Origin: Clostridiales bacterium
GTDB taxonomy: Bacteria; Bacillota; Clostridia; Oscillospirales; Oscillospiraceae
Assembly (NCBI GenBank): GCA_003522945.1
Contig: DPHR01000141.1
Location: forward strand, 4,240 to 10,470
Length of the DNA stretch: 6,231 nt
Reading direction: 5' to 3'
Part shown: piece after piece, positions 1 to 5,878 of the stretch
Position numbering within the stretch: position 1 is the first letter of the stretch
Layout of the letters: the number at the start of each line of letters is the position of its first letter
Notes under the pieces: model-generated
Told to the model about the DNA's origin: nothing
The model's input: only the letters and a program-made list of their open reading frames with translations
The model's database searches: none
Made by a program: the position numbers and the translations under genes

Positions 1-1054
1 GGGAAAGGCGTGCCGCCGCGTCGTCCGCCGTTTTCTTCGCCGCGGCGGCCTTTTTTTCCGTGTCCATCAGCTCGTCGTGCGCCTTCCGCTCATCTTCCAG
101 CGCCTTGAGCGCTTCCGCGAGCTTCACGAGCTCCGGCTCGCACGCCTTTTCCTTTTCCAGCGCGATGCCGGACTCACTCACCGTCTTTTCGGCTTCAGCG
201 AGGAAGAGCTTTGCTTTCCGAAGTTCGCTGCGGTTTTCTTCGTCCGCCGCCGCTTTGGCCGCATCGGCGGTCAGCGTATCGAGCTTTTTCCCAATCTCCG
301 CGAGCTCTTTCTCCCATGCGTCATCCTGCGCGCGGTCGGCTTTCAGCAGACCGGCGAGAAATTCAGAGAGCTCATTTTCCGGCGGAAGCTCGGTGTCCTC
401 CGGCAGGACGACCCCTGCGGCGTACTGTTTAAAGGAGTTTTCCGCCTCCTTCAGCTCGCGACCGATCGCAAAAAAGTCTTCTTTTACCTCCTTCTGGAAG
501 AGTGAATACAGATTAGTGTTGAATATCTTCTGGAATATCTTCCGTCGGGTCTCCGTATCCGCCAGCAGCAGCTCGCGGAATTCGCCCTGCGCTATCATGG
601 CGATCTGACAGAACTGATCCTTATCCACTCCAAGGATATCGCGGATCTTCTCATCTACCTCTTTCGTACCCGTGATGATCTTGCCATCCGGCATCAGGAG
701 TTCCGCGTCCGCCTTTTTTTCGGTCGTTCCGGTGCCGCGGAGCTTGGTGCGCTCATACGTCGGATTGCGCTTGATCTTATAGGTCTTTCCCCCGTTGGAG
801 AAGGTGAGCTCCACCTCCGTCGGCGTCTCCGGCGAGGCATATTTTGAGCGGAGCATGGACACATCGCGCCCGCCCTTGCCGCCGCTCGGTTTACCGAACA
901 GCGCAAAAGCGATCGCGTCAAAGATCGTCGTTTTCCCTGCGCCGGTATCGCCCGTGATGAGATACAGCCCGCGTTCGCCGAGCTGCCGGAGATCAAGCTC
1001 CGTTTTGCCCGCATACGCGCCAAAGGCGCTGAGCGTAAGATTCAGCGGTCTCAT
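1..1054 (-). CDS. sbcC: SbcC, N-terminal 351 residues (nuclease SbcCD ATPase subunit), cut by window edge
   Basis: ATPase/coiled-coil subunit of the SbcCD (Rad50-Mre11 type) complex, which in the known family cuts hairpins and processes DNA ends in the cytoplasm. Visible: the typical opening MRPLNLTLSAFGAY, a Walker A loop GDTGAGKT at residues 35-42, and the conserved Q-loop region IAQGEF at 154-159, followed by YSLFQKEV near 184-191. From about residue 200 the sequence becomes rich in Ala, Glu, Lys and Leu, as expected for the start of the long coiled coil. The frame stays open to the left edge, so the rest of the coiled coil, zinc hook, signature motif and Walker B lie outside. The ATG at 1054 overlaps the sbcD stop (ATGA) and has GGGAGGA 6-7 bases upstream inside sbcD, so the two are translationally coupled. 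Family is certain; only completeness is unknown. Confidence 0.95.
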   Translation of the reverse strand, partial: MRPLNLTLSAFGAYAGKTELDLRQLGERGLYLITGDTGAGKTTIFDAIAFALFGKPSGGKGGRDVSMLRSKYASPETPTEVELTFSNGGKTYKIKRNPTYERTKLRGTGTTEKKADAELLMPDGKIITGTKEVDEKIRDILGVDKDQFCQIAMIAQGEFRELLLADTETRRKIFQKIFNTNLYSLFQKEVKEDFFAIGRELKEAENSFKQYAAGVVLPEDTELPPENELSEFLAGLLKADRAQDDAWEKELAEIGKKLDTLTADAAKAAADEENRSELRKAKLFLAEAEKTVSESGIALEKEKACEPELVKLAEALKALEDERKAHDELMDTEKKAAAAKKTADDAAARLS

Positions 1055-2187
1055 AGCATTTCCTCCCGAAGCGCGGCAAACACGGCCTTTACATAGCCGC
1101 TCTGCTCGGCACTCATCTTCTGTCCGTTCAGCTTTTCAAAGAACTCGGCAAAAAGCTCCGTATCGGTCATCGTCCGGCGACGTTCTTCCGCGGCGATCAC
1201 GACGGAGGTTCGCGTGCGCCGGTTATCGTAATCGAGCTTCATCAACTGCGGATAAATGCTTTGCAGCCGCGAAAACGCGTTCGGAATGTCGTTTTCGTCC
1301 GTGAGAACGGCGTGGATGTAATCGTCGGTATTCGTTCCGGCGTAATTTCCGCGGAGCGTCAGCTCGTCATAGGTGCCGCGCACTTCGCGCATATCGCGCT
1401 GCGGTGTGAGCGGCAGCGTCGAGATCGACACGCTTCCCTTCTCTCCCATCTCCACGACCGTTATGCTCTTCTCCTGATCCTTTTCCGAGAAAGAGTATTT
1501 GAGCGGCGTGCCGGAATAGCGGAGCGTTTCGCGCCCGATGTTCTGCGCGCCGTGGAGATGGCCGAGCGCGACATAGTCAAAGCCGTCGAACACCGCGGCA
1601 TCCACGTTGTCCGTGCCGCCTACCGTGATATCCTCTGACTCCGAGCGCACGCCGCCGGTGACGAACTGATGCGTTACGAGCACGTTCCGCGCCGACGGGT
1701 CGATATCCATATGCTCCGCGGCGCAGCGGAGCGCGTCGGTATGGCTCTCGATGACTGCGTCCGGATAAAAGCGGCGGACGTTCGCGGGCTTGATGAACGG
1801 GAGCAGATAAAACCGCACCTCGCCATAGGCGTCCGAGAGTGTCACCGGCTCCACGCGCCCATTATAGACCGGCGAGAGATGCACGCCGCTCGGCGCCATG
1901 AGCCCCGCGCCGAACGCTATGCGCTCCGGCGAATCGTGGTTGCCGGCAATGGCGAGCACCGGAATGTGCCGCCCGGCCAGCTCGGTAAGGAAAGAATCGA
2001 AAAGCTCGACCGCCTCGGCGCTCGGCACGGCGCGGTCGTAAATATCGCCCGCGATCACGACCGCGTCGGGGTGCTCCTCGTCCGTCCGGCGGAGGATCTC
2101 TTTGAGAATGTATTTCTGGTCATCGATCAGGGAAAACTCATAGATACGTCTCCCGAGATGGAGATCGGACAAATGAAAGAATTTCAA
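1051..2187 (-). CDS. sbcD: SbcD, exonuclease subunit D (Mre11-like metallophosphoesterase)
   Basis: Nuclease subunit of SbcCD, 378 residues, complete and of normal length (family about 370-410). The di-metal phosphoesterase motifs occur in order: DLHLG (D8, H10), GDIYDR (47-52), GNHDSPER (82-89, with N83 and H84), THQF (172-175) and GHLH (209-212). Residues 1 to about 215 form the catalytic domain and the rest the SbcD-type cap that contacts SbcC. The start is TTG at 2187: there is no in-frame ATG between it and an upstream in-frame TAG, it gives the conserved MKFFHLSDLHLG opening, and CAGGAGG lies 6 bases upstream. It is first in the operon, with a promoter directly in front, and overlaps sbcC by 4 bases. 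All catalytic residues that can be assessed are present, so the enzyme should be active. Confidence 0.97.
   Translation of the reverse strand: MKFFHLSDLHLGRRIYEFSLIDDQKYILKEILRRTDEEHPDAVVIAGDIYDRAVPSAEAVELFDSFLTELAGRHIPVLAIAGNHDSPERIAFGAGLMAPSGVHLSPVYNGRVEPVTLSDAYGEVRFYLLPFIKPANVRRFYPDAVIESHTDALRCAAEHMDIDPSARNVLVTHQFVTGGVRSESEDITVGGTDNVDAAVFDGFDYVALGHLHGAQNIGRETLRYSGTPLKYSFSEKDQEKSITVVEMGEKGSVSISTLPLTPQRDMREVRGTYDELTLRGNYAGTNTDDYIHAVLTDENDIPNAFSRLQSIYPQLMKLDYDNRRTRTSVVIAAEERRRTMTDTELFAEFFEKLNGQKMSAEQSGYVKAVFAALREEML
1061..1067 (-). promoter_or_regulatory. Ribosome binding site of sbcC inside sbcD
   Basis: GGGAGGA on the minus strand, 6 bases before the sbcC ATG, lies within the last codons of sbcD. 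Together with the ATGA stop/start overlap it indicates coupled translation and balanced subunit production. Confidence 0.85.
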
Positions 2188-2193
2188 TTTCGG

Positions 2194-2200
2194 CCTCCTG
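2194..2200 (-). promoter_or_regulatory. Ribosome binding site fixing the sbcD TTG start
   Basis: CAGGAGG on the minus strand, 6 bases before TTG at 2187. This near-perfect Shine-Dalgarno sequence, plus the in-frame stop just upstream, is the reason the TTG codon is taken as the start. Confidence 0.88.
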
Positions 2201-2217
2201 CTCTATATTATGACTTT

Positions 2218-2246
2218 ATCTTACCCCCGCGGTTCCCTCATTTCAA
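2218..2246 (-). promoter_or_regulatory. Sigma-A-like promoter of the sbcDC operon
   Basis: On the minus strand TTGAAA (2246-2241) and TAAGAT (2223-2218) are separated by exactly 17 bases. Transcription would begin near 2211, leaving a leader of about 24 bases that just holds the ribosome site. A second possible -10, CATAAT at 2212-2207, has no matching -35. The promoter lies between the upstream terminator and sbcD, so sbcDC is its own transcription unit. Confidence 0.6.
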
Positions 2247-2285
2247 CCTTTTTCCCGTTTTTCGGCGCGAATGCGGAAAAGGACA

Positions 2286-2320
2286 AAAAGACTCCGGTTG
2301 ATTTTCAGCCGGAGTCTTTT
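2286..2320 (-). terminator. Strong intrinsic terminator after the HdeD-like gene
   Basis: Arms 2286-2297 and 2309-2320 pair perfectly over 12 bp, and the stem continues for 4 more pairs (one G-T) around a 3-base loop. On the minus strand the stem is followed by TTTTTGTCCTTTT. It begins 15 bases after the stop codon of the membrane-protein gene. The arms end in A and T runs on both sides, so some termination in the other direction is possible, but no plus-strand gene arrives here. Confidence 0.88.
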
Positions 2321-2335
2321 GCTATATCGTATGAA

Positions 2336-2923
2336 TCAAATCTCGTGCCACGTGGCATCGATGATCTGCTGGTGTCCGGAAGAGCGGAACACCTTGGAAA
2401 TGCAGACGATAGCGTAGATGCTCTCAACGCCCGTCACAAGCAGCGAAGTGCCGGTGAAGATCATCAGCGCCTTTGCGCCCTTAAAGGGATCAAAGATCAT
2501 CAGCACGCCGAGAACCGCGCCCGCAATGCCGAGCAGCAGCGCGCCCCACCAGCCGGAGAAGCCGAAATGGCGGGCTTCCGTCGAGATCTGGATAGAGAAC
2601 ACGCTCGCAAGAATGATATAAAAGCCGAGAATGACAGGCAAAATGACAAGCGCTCCGTTCGGGTGCAGAAGCAGCAGCACGCCGGCAAGCACGCTCATAA
2701 TGCCGAGAAACAGGTCGTACCGGAACAGTACGCCGATGAGACCGAGATCAAAATACCGGATGATCTCATAGATACCGGCGGCAATGCAGACCGCGCCCAT
2801 CAGATAGCAGATCGCGACCGCCGAAATGCCCGGCCAGAATACCATGACGAGACCGAGTACCATGGTAACAACGGCGAGTACGATCGCCCATGTTTTATAG
2901 GTTTTCAGAGATTTCTTTTCCAT
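2336..2923 (-). CDS. HdeD/DUF308-family six-helix membrane protein
   Basis: Small integral membrane protein, 195 residues. Six hydrophobic stretches are visible at about 10-29, 35-55, 70-87, 91-111, 125-143 and 152-174. They form three helix-hairpin repeats, each with a Pro-containing turn: VFWPGISA (28-35), LLHPNGAL (86-92) and IFDPFKGA (143-150). This triplicate pattern is that of the HdeD/DUF308 family, named for an E. coli acid-resistance protein; its biochemical role is not established, and acid resistance should not be assumed here. The start is taken at ATG 2923, which has AAAGGTG 7 bases upstream; ATG 2929 (two residues longer, MVM) is almost on top of that site. It lies 81 bases after the radical SAM gene in the same direction without a convincing promoter of its own, so the two are probably cotranscribed, though a hairpin lies between them. 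Confidence 0.88.
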   Translation of the reverse strand: MEKKSLKTYKTWAIVLAVVTMVLGLVMVFWPGISAVAICYLMGAVCIAAGIYEIIRYFDLGLIGVLFRYDLFLGIMSVLAGVLLLLHPNGALVILPVILGFYIILASVFSIQISTEARHFGFSGWWGALLLGIAGAVLGVLMIFDPFKGAKALMIFTGTSLLVTGVESIYAIVCISKVFRSSGHQQIIDATWHEI

Positions 2924-2930
2924 GACCATT

Positions 2931-2938
2931 CACCTTTC
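2931..2938 (-). promoter_or_regulatory. Ribosome binding site choosing the HdeD-like start
   Basis: GAAAGGTG on the minus strand. Its spacing is 7 bases to ATG 2923 but only one base to ATG 2929, which favours the inner start. Confidence 0.6.
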
Positions 2939-2957
2939 TTGGGAATCATAAATATAC

Positions 2958-2992
2958 GTACACGGATGCAGCAGTTTACCGCATCCGTATAC
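2958..2992 (-). terminator. Hairpin between radical SAM and HdeD-like genes, weak or partial terminator
   Basis: Arms ACGGATGC (2962-2969) and GCATCCGT (2981-2988) pair over 8 bp; after one mismatch GTA and TAC add 3 more pairs. The loop is 11 bases. On the minus strand it starts 13 bases after the radical SAM stop codon and is followed by GTATATTTATGATT, which is T-rich but not a true run. It could attenuate readthrough into the membrane-protein gene or protect the 3' end of the upstream message. Confidence 0.4.
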
Positions 2993-3004
2993 AGGGTTTC
3001 CGAT

Positions 3005-4357
3005 TTACTTTGCGTCATGCTCCGCGCGGTTTTCCGCCCAGAGCTTATCCGCTGTGGGCTTCCACTCGGCGGCATACCGGTCGCACTTGGCGCAGAGATG
3101 ATCGACAGTCTCCGGGGACTGCAGATCCGTGGAATGCGCGCCGGAGGACTTTACCATAGCGCGCAGCTTCTCCGGGTTTTCGAGCATCGGGCAGGGCCGG
3201 AGCATGTTGTCGTTGAACGGCTGTCCATCGTGGTAGGCCATGAAGAGCGGGGATTTCATCGTCTCGAGCAGCGTTTTCTCGCGGATGTTCGAGTCGGAAT
3301 AGTGGATGAACACGCAGGGGTCCACGTCGCCGTTGGCGTTGATGTGCAGATAGGTGCGTCCGCCAGCGATGCAGCCGCCGACGAACTCGGCGTCATTCTG
3401 GAAGTCCATCGCGAAGAGCGGCTTCTCGGCGCGGTAGCGGCGGATGCGGCGGTACACCTCGGTGCGCTGCTCCGGCGTCGGGAGAAGCTCAGGCGAAGCG
3501 TCGTTTCCGACGGGCATGTAGTGGAAGTACCAGATGAAGTACGCGCCCATCCGGATGAGGCTGTCATAGTACTCCTCCGAGGTGATGGACTCAAAGTTCG
3601 CTCTCGTATAGCACGAAGAAATGCCGTAGAGCAGCTTGCGCTCGCGGAGAAGGTTCATCGCGTGCGTCGCCTTGCCGTAAACGCCGTCACCGCGGCGGGA
3701 ATCGGTCGCTTCCTCAAAACCCTCGAGAGAGATGGCCGGGACAAAGTTCTTCACGCGCAGCATATCGTCGGCGAACTTTTCGTCGATGAGCGTGCCGTTC
3801 GTAAAGGCGAGGAAGATGCAGTCGTCGTGCTTTTCGCAGAGCTTGATGAGATCGGCCTTGCGGACGAGAGGTTCGCCGCCGGTGTAGATGTACATGTAAA
3901 CGCCCATGTCCTTGCCCTGACGGATGATGTCGTCGATCTCGTCAAAGGAGAGGTTGAGCTTGTTGCCGTATTCCGCAGCCCAGCAGCCGGTACAGTGGAG
4001 ATTGCAGGCGCTGGTGGGATCAAGAAGGATCGCCCAGGGGATGTTGCAGTTATGCTCCTCGCGGAGCTTTTCCTGCTTTTCGCAGCCGACCATGTTGGCG
4101 TTGATGAAGAAATTCACCACGATCGTCGTGAGAACATCGTGATCGACCTCATTCATCATGTGGCGGATGAAGTCATAGTACGGATACGTCGGATCCTCGA
4201 TGGCGCGGCGGATCGCGGCGCGCTGGCCCGGGAAGCGTCCCTTGCAGAACGTGTCCGCCCAGTCCATCAGCTTGGGCAGATTCTTCTCGGGGTCCTTGTA
4301 CATGAATTTGATCGCCTGTTCGATGCCGTACTTCTTCACGGTCGTCGATACGCTCAT
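3005..4357 (-). CDS. Radical SAM protein with SPASM-like C-terminal cysteine region, function unknown
   Basis: Cytoplasmic iron-sulfur enzyme of 450 residues that should cleave S-adenosylmethionine to start radical chemistry; the substrate is unknown. Visible from the ATG start: an N-terminal region of about 110 residues without a recognised motif; the 4Fe-4S motif CNLHCTGC with Cys118, Cys122 and Cys125 (CX3CX2C); the SAM-binding motif TGGEP at 159-163; and ISLEG near 209-213. The C-terminal part has C-X13-G-X4-C (Cys329, Gly343, Cys348), the first half of a SPASM signature, then Cys389 and CAKC (Cys422, Cys425), a reduced set suited to an auxiliary cluster. ATG 4357 is chosen over GTG 4366 because AAAGGAG lies 10 bases before the ATG but only one base before the GTG. 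It has its own promoter, is followed by the HdeD-like gene and lies next to two TetR-type regulators. No precursor peptide gene is seen, so a RiPP role is not supported. Confidence 0.9.
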   Translation of the reverse strand: MSVSTTVKKYGIEQAIKFMYKDPEKNLPKLMDWADTFCKGRFPGQRAAIRRAIEDPTYPYYDFIRHMMNEVDHDVLTTIVVNFFINANMVGCEKQEKLREEHNCNIPWAILLDPTSACNLHCTGCWAAEYGNKLNLSFDEIDDIIRQGKDMGVYMYIYTGGEPLVRKADLIKLCEKHDDCIFLAFTNGTLIDEKFADDMLRVKNFVPAISLEGFEEATDSRRGDGVYGKATHAMNLLRERKLLYGISSCYTRANFESITSEEYYDSLIRMGAYFIWYFHYMPVGNDASPELLPTPEQRTEVYRRIRRYRAEKPLFAMDFQNDAEFVGGCIAGGRTYLHINANGDVDPCVFIHYSDSNIREKTLLETMKSPLFMAYHDGQPFNDNMLRPCPMLENPEKLRAMVKSSGAHSTDLQSPETVDHLCAKCDRYAAEWKPTADKLWAENRAEHDAK

Positions 4358-4367
4358 TAAAAACACG

Positions 4368-4374
4368 CTCCTTT
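4368..4374 (-). promoter_or_regulatory. Ribosome binding site of the radical SAM gene
   Basis: AAAGGAG on the minus strand, 10 bases before ATG 4357. The alternative GTG at 4366 is too close to be served by it. Confidence 0.75.
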
Positions 4375-4393
4375 ATAGGATTTTTCTTATTTC

Positions 4394-4421
4394 ATTATAT
4401 CGAATCGTACCGGCTTTTCCA
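4394..4421 (-). promoter_or_regulatory. Promoter of the radical SAM / HdeD-like unit
   Basis: A perfect TATAAT (4399-4394) on the minus strand, with TGGAAA (4421-4416) 16 bases upstream as a weak -35 (4 of 6 consensus). Expected transcription start is near 4387, giving a leader of about 30 bases with the ribosome site in it. The weak -35 beside a perfect -10 is compatible with a regulated promoter. Confidence 0.6.
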
Positions 4422-4423
4422 CG

Positions 4424-4443
4424 GACAAACCGACGCCGTTGTC
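4424..4443. promoter_or_regulatory. Candidate operator upstream of the radical SAM promoter
   Basis: Inverted repeat GACAA (4424-4428) and TTGTC (4439-4443) with a 10-base spacer, directly upstream of the -35 element. The half-sites are short, so chance is possible. Position and symmetry fit a dimeric TetR-type protein, two of which are encoded next door. The remaining stretch up to the terminator at 4527 is AT-rich and shows nothing else that I can name. Confidence 0.25.
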
Positions 4444-4526
4444 GTAATTTCTAACACATCCGGAAAAGTGCCCCATTTGTGATATTTTCGCGTTTATGCG
4501 CAAAAACTTTTTCACATAAAAGTATA

Positions 4527-4562
4527 AAAGAGACCGGCTGTTTTTTTACAGCGGGTCTCTTT
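4527..4562 (-). terminator. Intrinsic terminator of the tetR pair, overlapping the last codons
   Basis: Outer stem of 9 bp (4527-4535 with 4554-4562), one G/G mismatch on the plus strand (C/C in RNA), inner stem of 5 bp (4537-4541 with 4548-4552), and a 6-base loop. On the minus strand the stem ends in CTCTTT and is followed by TATACTTTT. The stop codon TAA (4548-4546) sits at the start of the loop, so the 5' arm encodes the C-terminal residues of the regulator. Confidence 0.8.
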
Positions 4563-5109
4563 CCATTTGCGCCGCGGCGCTGTCAATAAAGGCGTTGAAT
4601 ACTTTCTCGAGCCGGTCCACGCTTTCATCCACATCGGTCTGCATCTTCTCCCAGGTAAATTTCAGGAAGAAGCCGATAAAAGAGTAACGGTAGAACTGCG
4701 CAATGTACCGGATCGATTCCTCCGAAAGCGGCATACCGGCGGTTCGTTCCCGAACATAATCGTAAAAGAAAATGTCCGATTCCGTAAAAATGTACTGCTC
4801 CAGATGACTGCGGGAGGTGGCGGAGAGAAGATTCGCGACGAGCTTTGGATGGCTCTGGCAGTATTTGAGAAATACGCGCACCTCTTCCTTCCAGCCCTTG
4901 CTTTTGGGGACGGACTTCTTCAGCATGCCGAGCCGCGTGCTCATCCATACGTCCAAAAGATCGTAGATATCCTGATAATGATAGTAAAAGGTGTTGGAGC
5001 TCACGCCGCACCGCCGGACGAGAGCCGATACGGTGATCTTGTCAAACGGTATTTCCTCCAGCATCTCTTCAAAGGTCGAGAGGATCGCCTTTTGCGTTAA
5101 CAGCGCCAT
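4546..5109 (-). CDS. TetR/AcrR-family transcriptional regulator (second gene of the pair)
   Basis: DNA-binding regulator of 187 residues, a normal size for the family. The N-terminal domain has the TetR helix-turn-helix at about 25-52, with ITVSALVRRCGVSSNTFYYH and then YQDIYDLL; in the family it binds operators as a dimer. The ligand domain (about 60-187) is helical and aromatic; its later part, with GFFLKFTWEKM near 150-160, resembles the C-terminal domain of DhaS-like TetR proteins. The ligand cannot be read from the sequence. ATG 5109 has AAAGGA 8 bases upstream. It starts 20 bases after the stop of another TetR-type gene, so both share a transcript. Likely targets are its own promoter and the radical SAM promoter downstream; this is inference from position. 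The gene ends within its own terminator hairpin. Confidence 0.88.
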   Translation of the reverse strand: MALLTQKAILSTFEEMLEEIPFDKITVSALVRRCGVSSNTFYYHYQDIYDLLDVWMSTRLGMLKKSVPKSKGWKEEVRVFLKYCQSHPKLVANLLSATSRSHLEQYIFTESDIFFYDYVRERTAGMPLSEESIRYIAQFYRYSFIGFFLKFTWEKMQTDVDESVDRLEKVFNAFIDSAAAQMERDPL

Positions 5110-5117
5110 GAAAGTAT

Positions 5118-5123
5118 TCCTTT
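5118..5123 (-). promoter_or_regulatory. Ribosome binding site of the second TetR gene
   Basis: AAAGGA on the minus strand, 8 bases before ATG 5109, in the 20-base gap between the two regulator genes. It supports independent initiation on a shared message. Confidence 0.65.
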
Positions 5124-5129
5124 CCCCAC

Positions 5130-5708
5130 TTATTCTTCAAACATATCCGAGCTCAAAAGAACGGCGTATATATCGCGGACCAGAGCGCGCGTTTCCGCCT
5201 CCGAGAGGTGATCCGCTACGCAGCTGTTGATAACGCCGAACAGGCCGTTGCATATGAGCGCCGCCGTCTGGTGGAACGGGAAACGCGGTTTCAGGTAAGT
5301 ATGACGGCGGAGATAGTCATCCACGCTGGCATTCATCCGGTTAAAGTACGAAGAAAAAAGATAGGGATTTTCGCTTGAGGTTGTATGGGAAAAGAAGGTG
5401 TAGTTGTCGTAATACAGGCTCAAAATGGCATCCAGAAGATTCTGATAGCCGATAAAGCCGTTATTTTTCGGATTATTCTCCGCCTGCAGCATGTGGTATT
5501 TGTCTTGGGCTTCCTGCACATGATCGGAAAATATCTCCTCGGCGAGAGCATACTTATCCTCATAGTGCGCGTAAAAGGTGATCCGGCTGATATCCCCGCG
5601 GCGGCAGATCTCTGCAACGGAGATTTTCTCAAATGGAATTTCCTGCAAAAGGGCTGTTAGCGTCGCTTTGATATTGCGTTTCGTTTTGGTGATACGTTTA
5701 TCTTCCAA
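5130..5708 (-). CDS. TetR/AcrR-family transcriptional regulator (first gene of the pair, TTG start)
   Basis: DNA-binding regulator of 192 residues. The helix-turn-helix domain is at about 29-56, with ISVAEICRRGDISRITFYAH followed by YEDKYALAEEIF. The first 60 residues resemble those of the neighbouring regulator (EIPF-D/E-KI-T/S-V, RR, TFY-HY-D), while the ligand domains look different, so they are paralogs or members of one subfamily with different sensing. The start is TTG at 5708: AAAGGCGGAG lies 8 bases upstream, an in-frame TAA stands further upstream, and no ATG occurs between them; the next internal Met is too far in. A strong promoter lies in front. Ligand and targets are unknown; autoregulation is likely for this family but not shown. 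Confidence 0.88.
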   Translation of the reverse strand: MEDKRITKTKRNIKATLTALLQEIPFEKISVAEICRRGDISRITFYAHYEDKYALAEEIFSDHVQEAQDKYHMLQAENNPKNNGFIGYQNLLDAILSLYYDNYTFFSHTTSSENPYLFSSYFNRMNASVDDYLRRHTYLKPRFPFHQTAALICNGLFGVINSCVADHLSEAETRALVRDIYAVLLSSDMFEE

Positions 5709-5716
5709 TCGGTTCG

Positions 5717-5726
5717 CTCCGCCTTT
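5717..5726 (-). promoter_or_regulatory. Ribosome binding site fixing the TTG start of the first TetR gene
   Basis: AAAGGCGGAG on the minus strand, 8 bases before TTG 5708. It supports TTG initiation in the absence of any upstream in-frame ATG. Confidence 0.7.
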
Positions 5727-5777
5727 CCGAAGAATTGTTCGCCAGGATTATCCAAATACTTGGTGTAGTGTTTACTT

Positions 5778-5806
5778 ATTTTAACAGATGTACAAAAATT
5801 TGTCAA
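5778..5806 (-). promoter_or_regulatory. Strong promoter of the tetR pair
   Basis: Perfect -35 TTGACA (5806-5801) and -10 TAAAAT (5783-5778) with 17 bases between them, and TGT directly before the -10 (extended -10 form). Transcription should start near 5771, giving a leader of about 60 bases. Near-consensus elements suit a promoter held down by a repressor. Confidence 0.85.
5792..5803. promoter_or_regulatory. Candidate operator overlapping the tetR promoter
   Basis: ACAAA and TTTGT arms around a 2-base AA centre, overlapping the -35 element and spacer. A repressor bound here would block RNA polymerase. The site is AT-rich and short, so chance symmetry is a real possibility. Confidence 0.25.
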
Positions 5807-5831
5807 TTTCATCCGCTGAAAAAATACTGAA

Positions 5832-5859
5832 AAGCCCGCTGACCGAAATCAGCGGGCTT
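5832..5859 (-). terminator. Intrinsic terminator of the metG transcript
   Basis: Perfect 11-bp GC-rich stem (5832-5842 with 5849-5859) and a 6-base loop. On the minus strand it is followed by TTTCAGTATTTTTT. It separates metG from the tetR promoter, so the regulators are not expressed by readthrough from metG. Confidence 0.88.
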
Positions 5860-5878
5860 AAATCACAGGAACTTTTCT

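Noticed and set aside
60..608. Plus-strand open frames opposite sbcC
   Set aside because: Ser/Ala/Phe-rich translation is the mirror of the Glu/Lys/Ala-rich coiled coil of sbcC, whose frame is open through the whole region with conserved motifs.
1669..2301. Plus-strand open frame of 210 codons opposite sbcD
   Set aside because: It is antisense to the catalytic domain of sbcD and runs through the sbcDC promoter and into the terminator; no family features.
2210..4360. Plus-strand open frame of 716 codons opposite the radical SAM and HdeD-like genes
   Set aside because: It is antisense to two genes with clear family motifs, its composition (rich in His, Arg, Glu, Val, Asp) is that of a reversed coding frame, and no promoter or good ribosome site precedes it. 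Codon bias in GC-rich genes often leaves such long antisense frames.
4480..4510. Imperfect hairpin TTTTCGCG / TGCGCAAAA in the gap upstream of the radical SAM promoter
   Set aside because: It needs a bulge and lies far from any start or stop; too weak to call as an operator or structured RNA.
4358..4545. A RiPP precursor peptide gene next to the radical SAM enzyme
   Set aside because: The gap upstream holds a promoter and terminator and the gap downstream (2930-3004) only a hairpin; neither contains a short frame with a ribosome site and a leader-like peptide.
4567..5100. Plus-strand open frame opposite the second tetR
   Set aside because: Antisense to a complete TetR gene with a recognisable helix-turn-helix; no ribosome site.
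5709..5777. A riboswitch or leader peptide in the tetR leader
   Set aside because: The leader is only about 60 bases and I see no recognised aptamer motif or stable structure.
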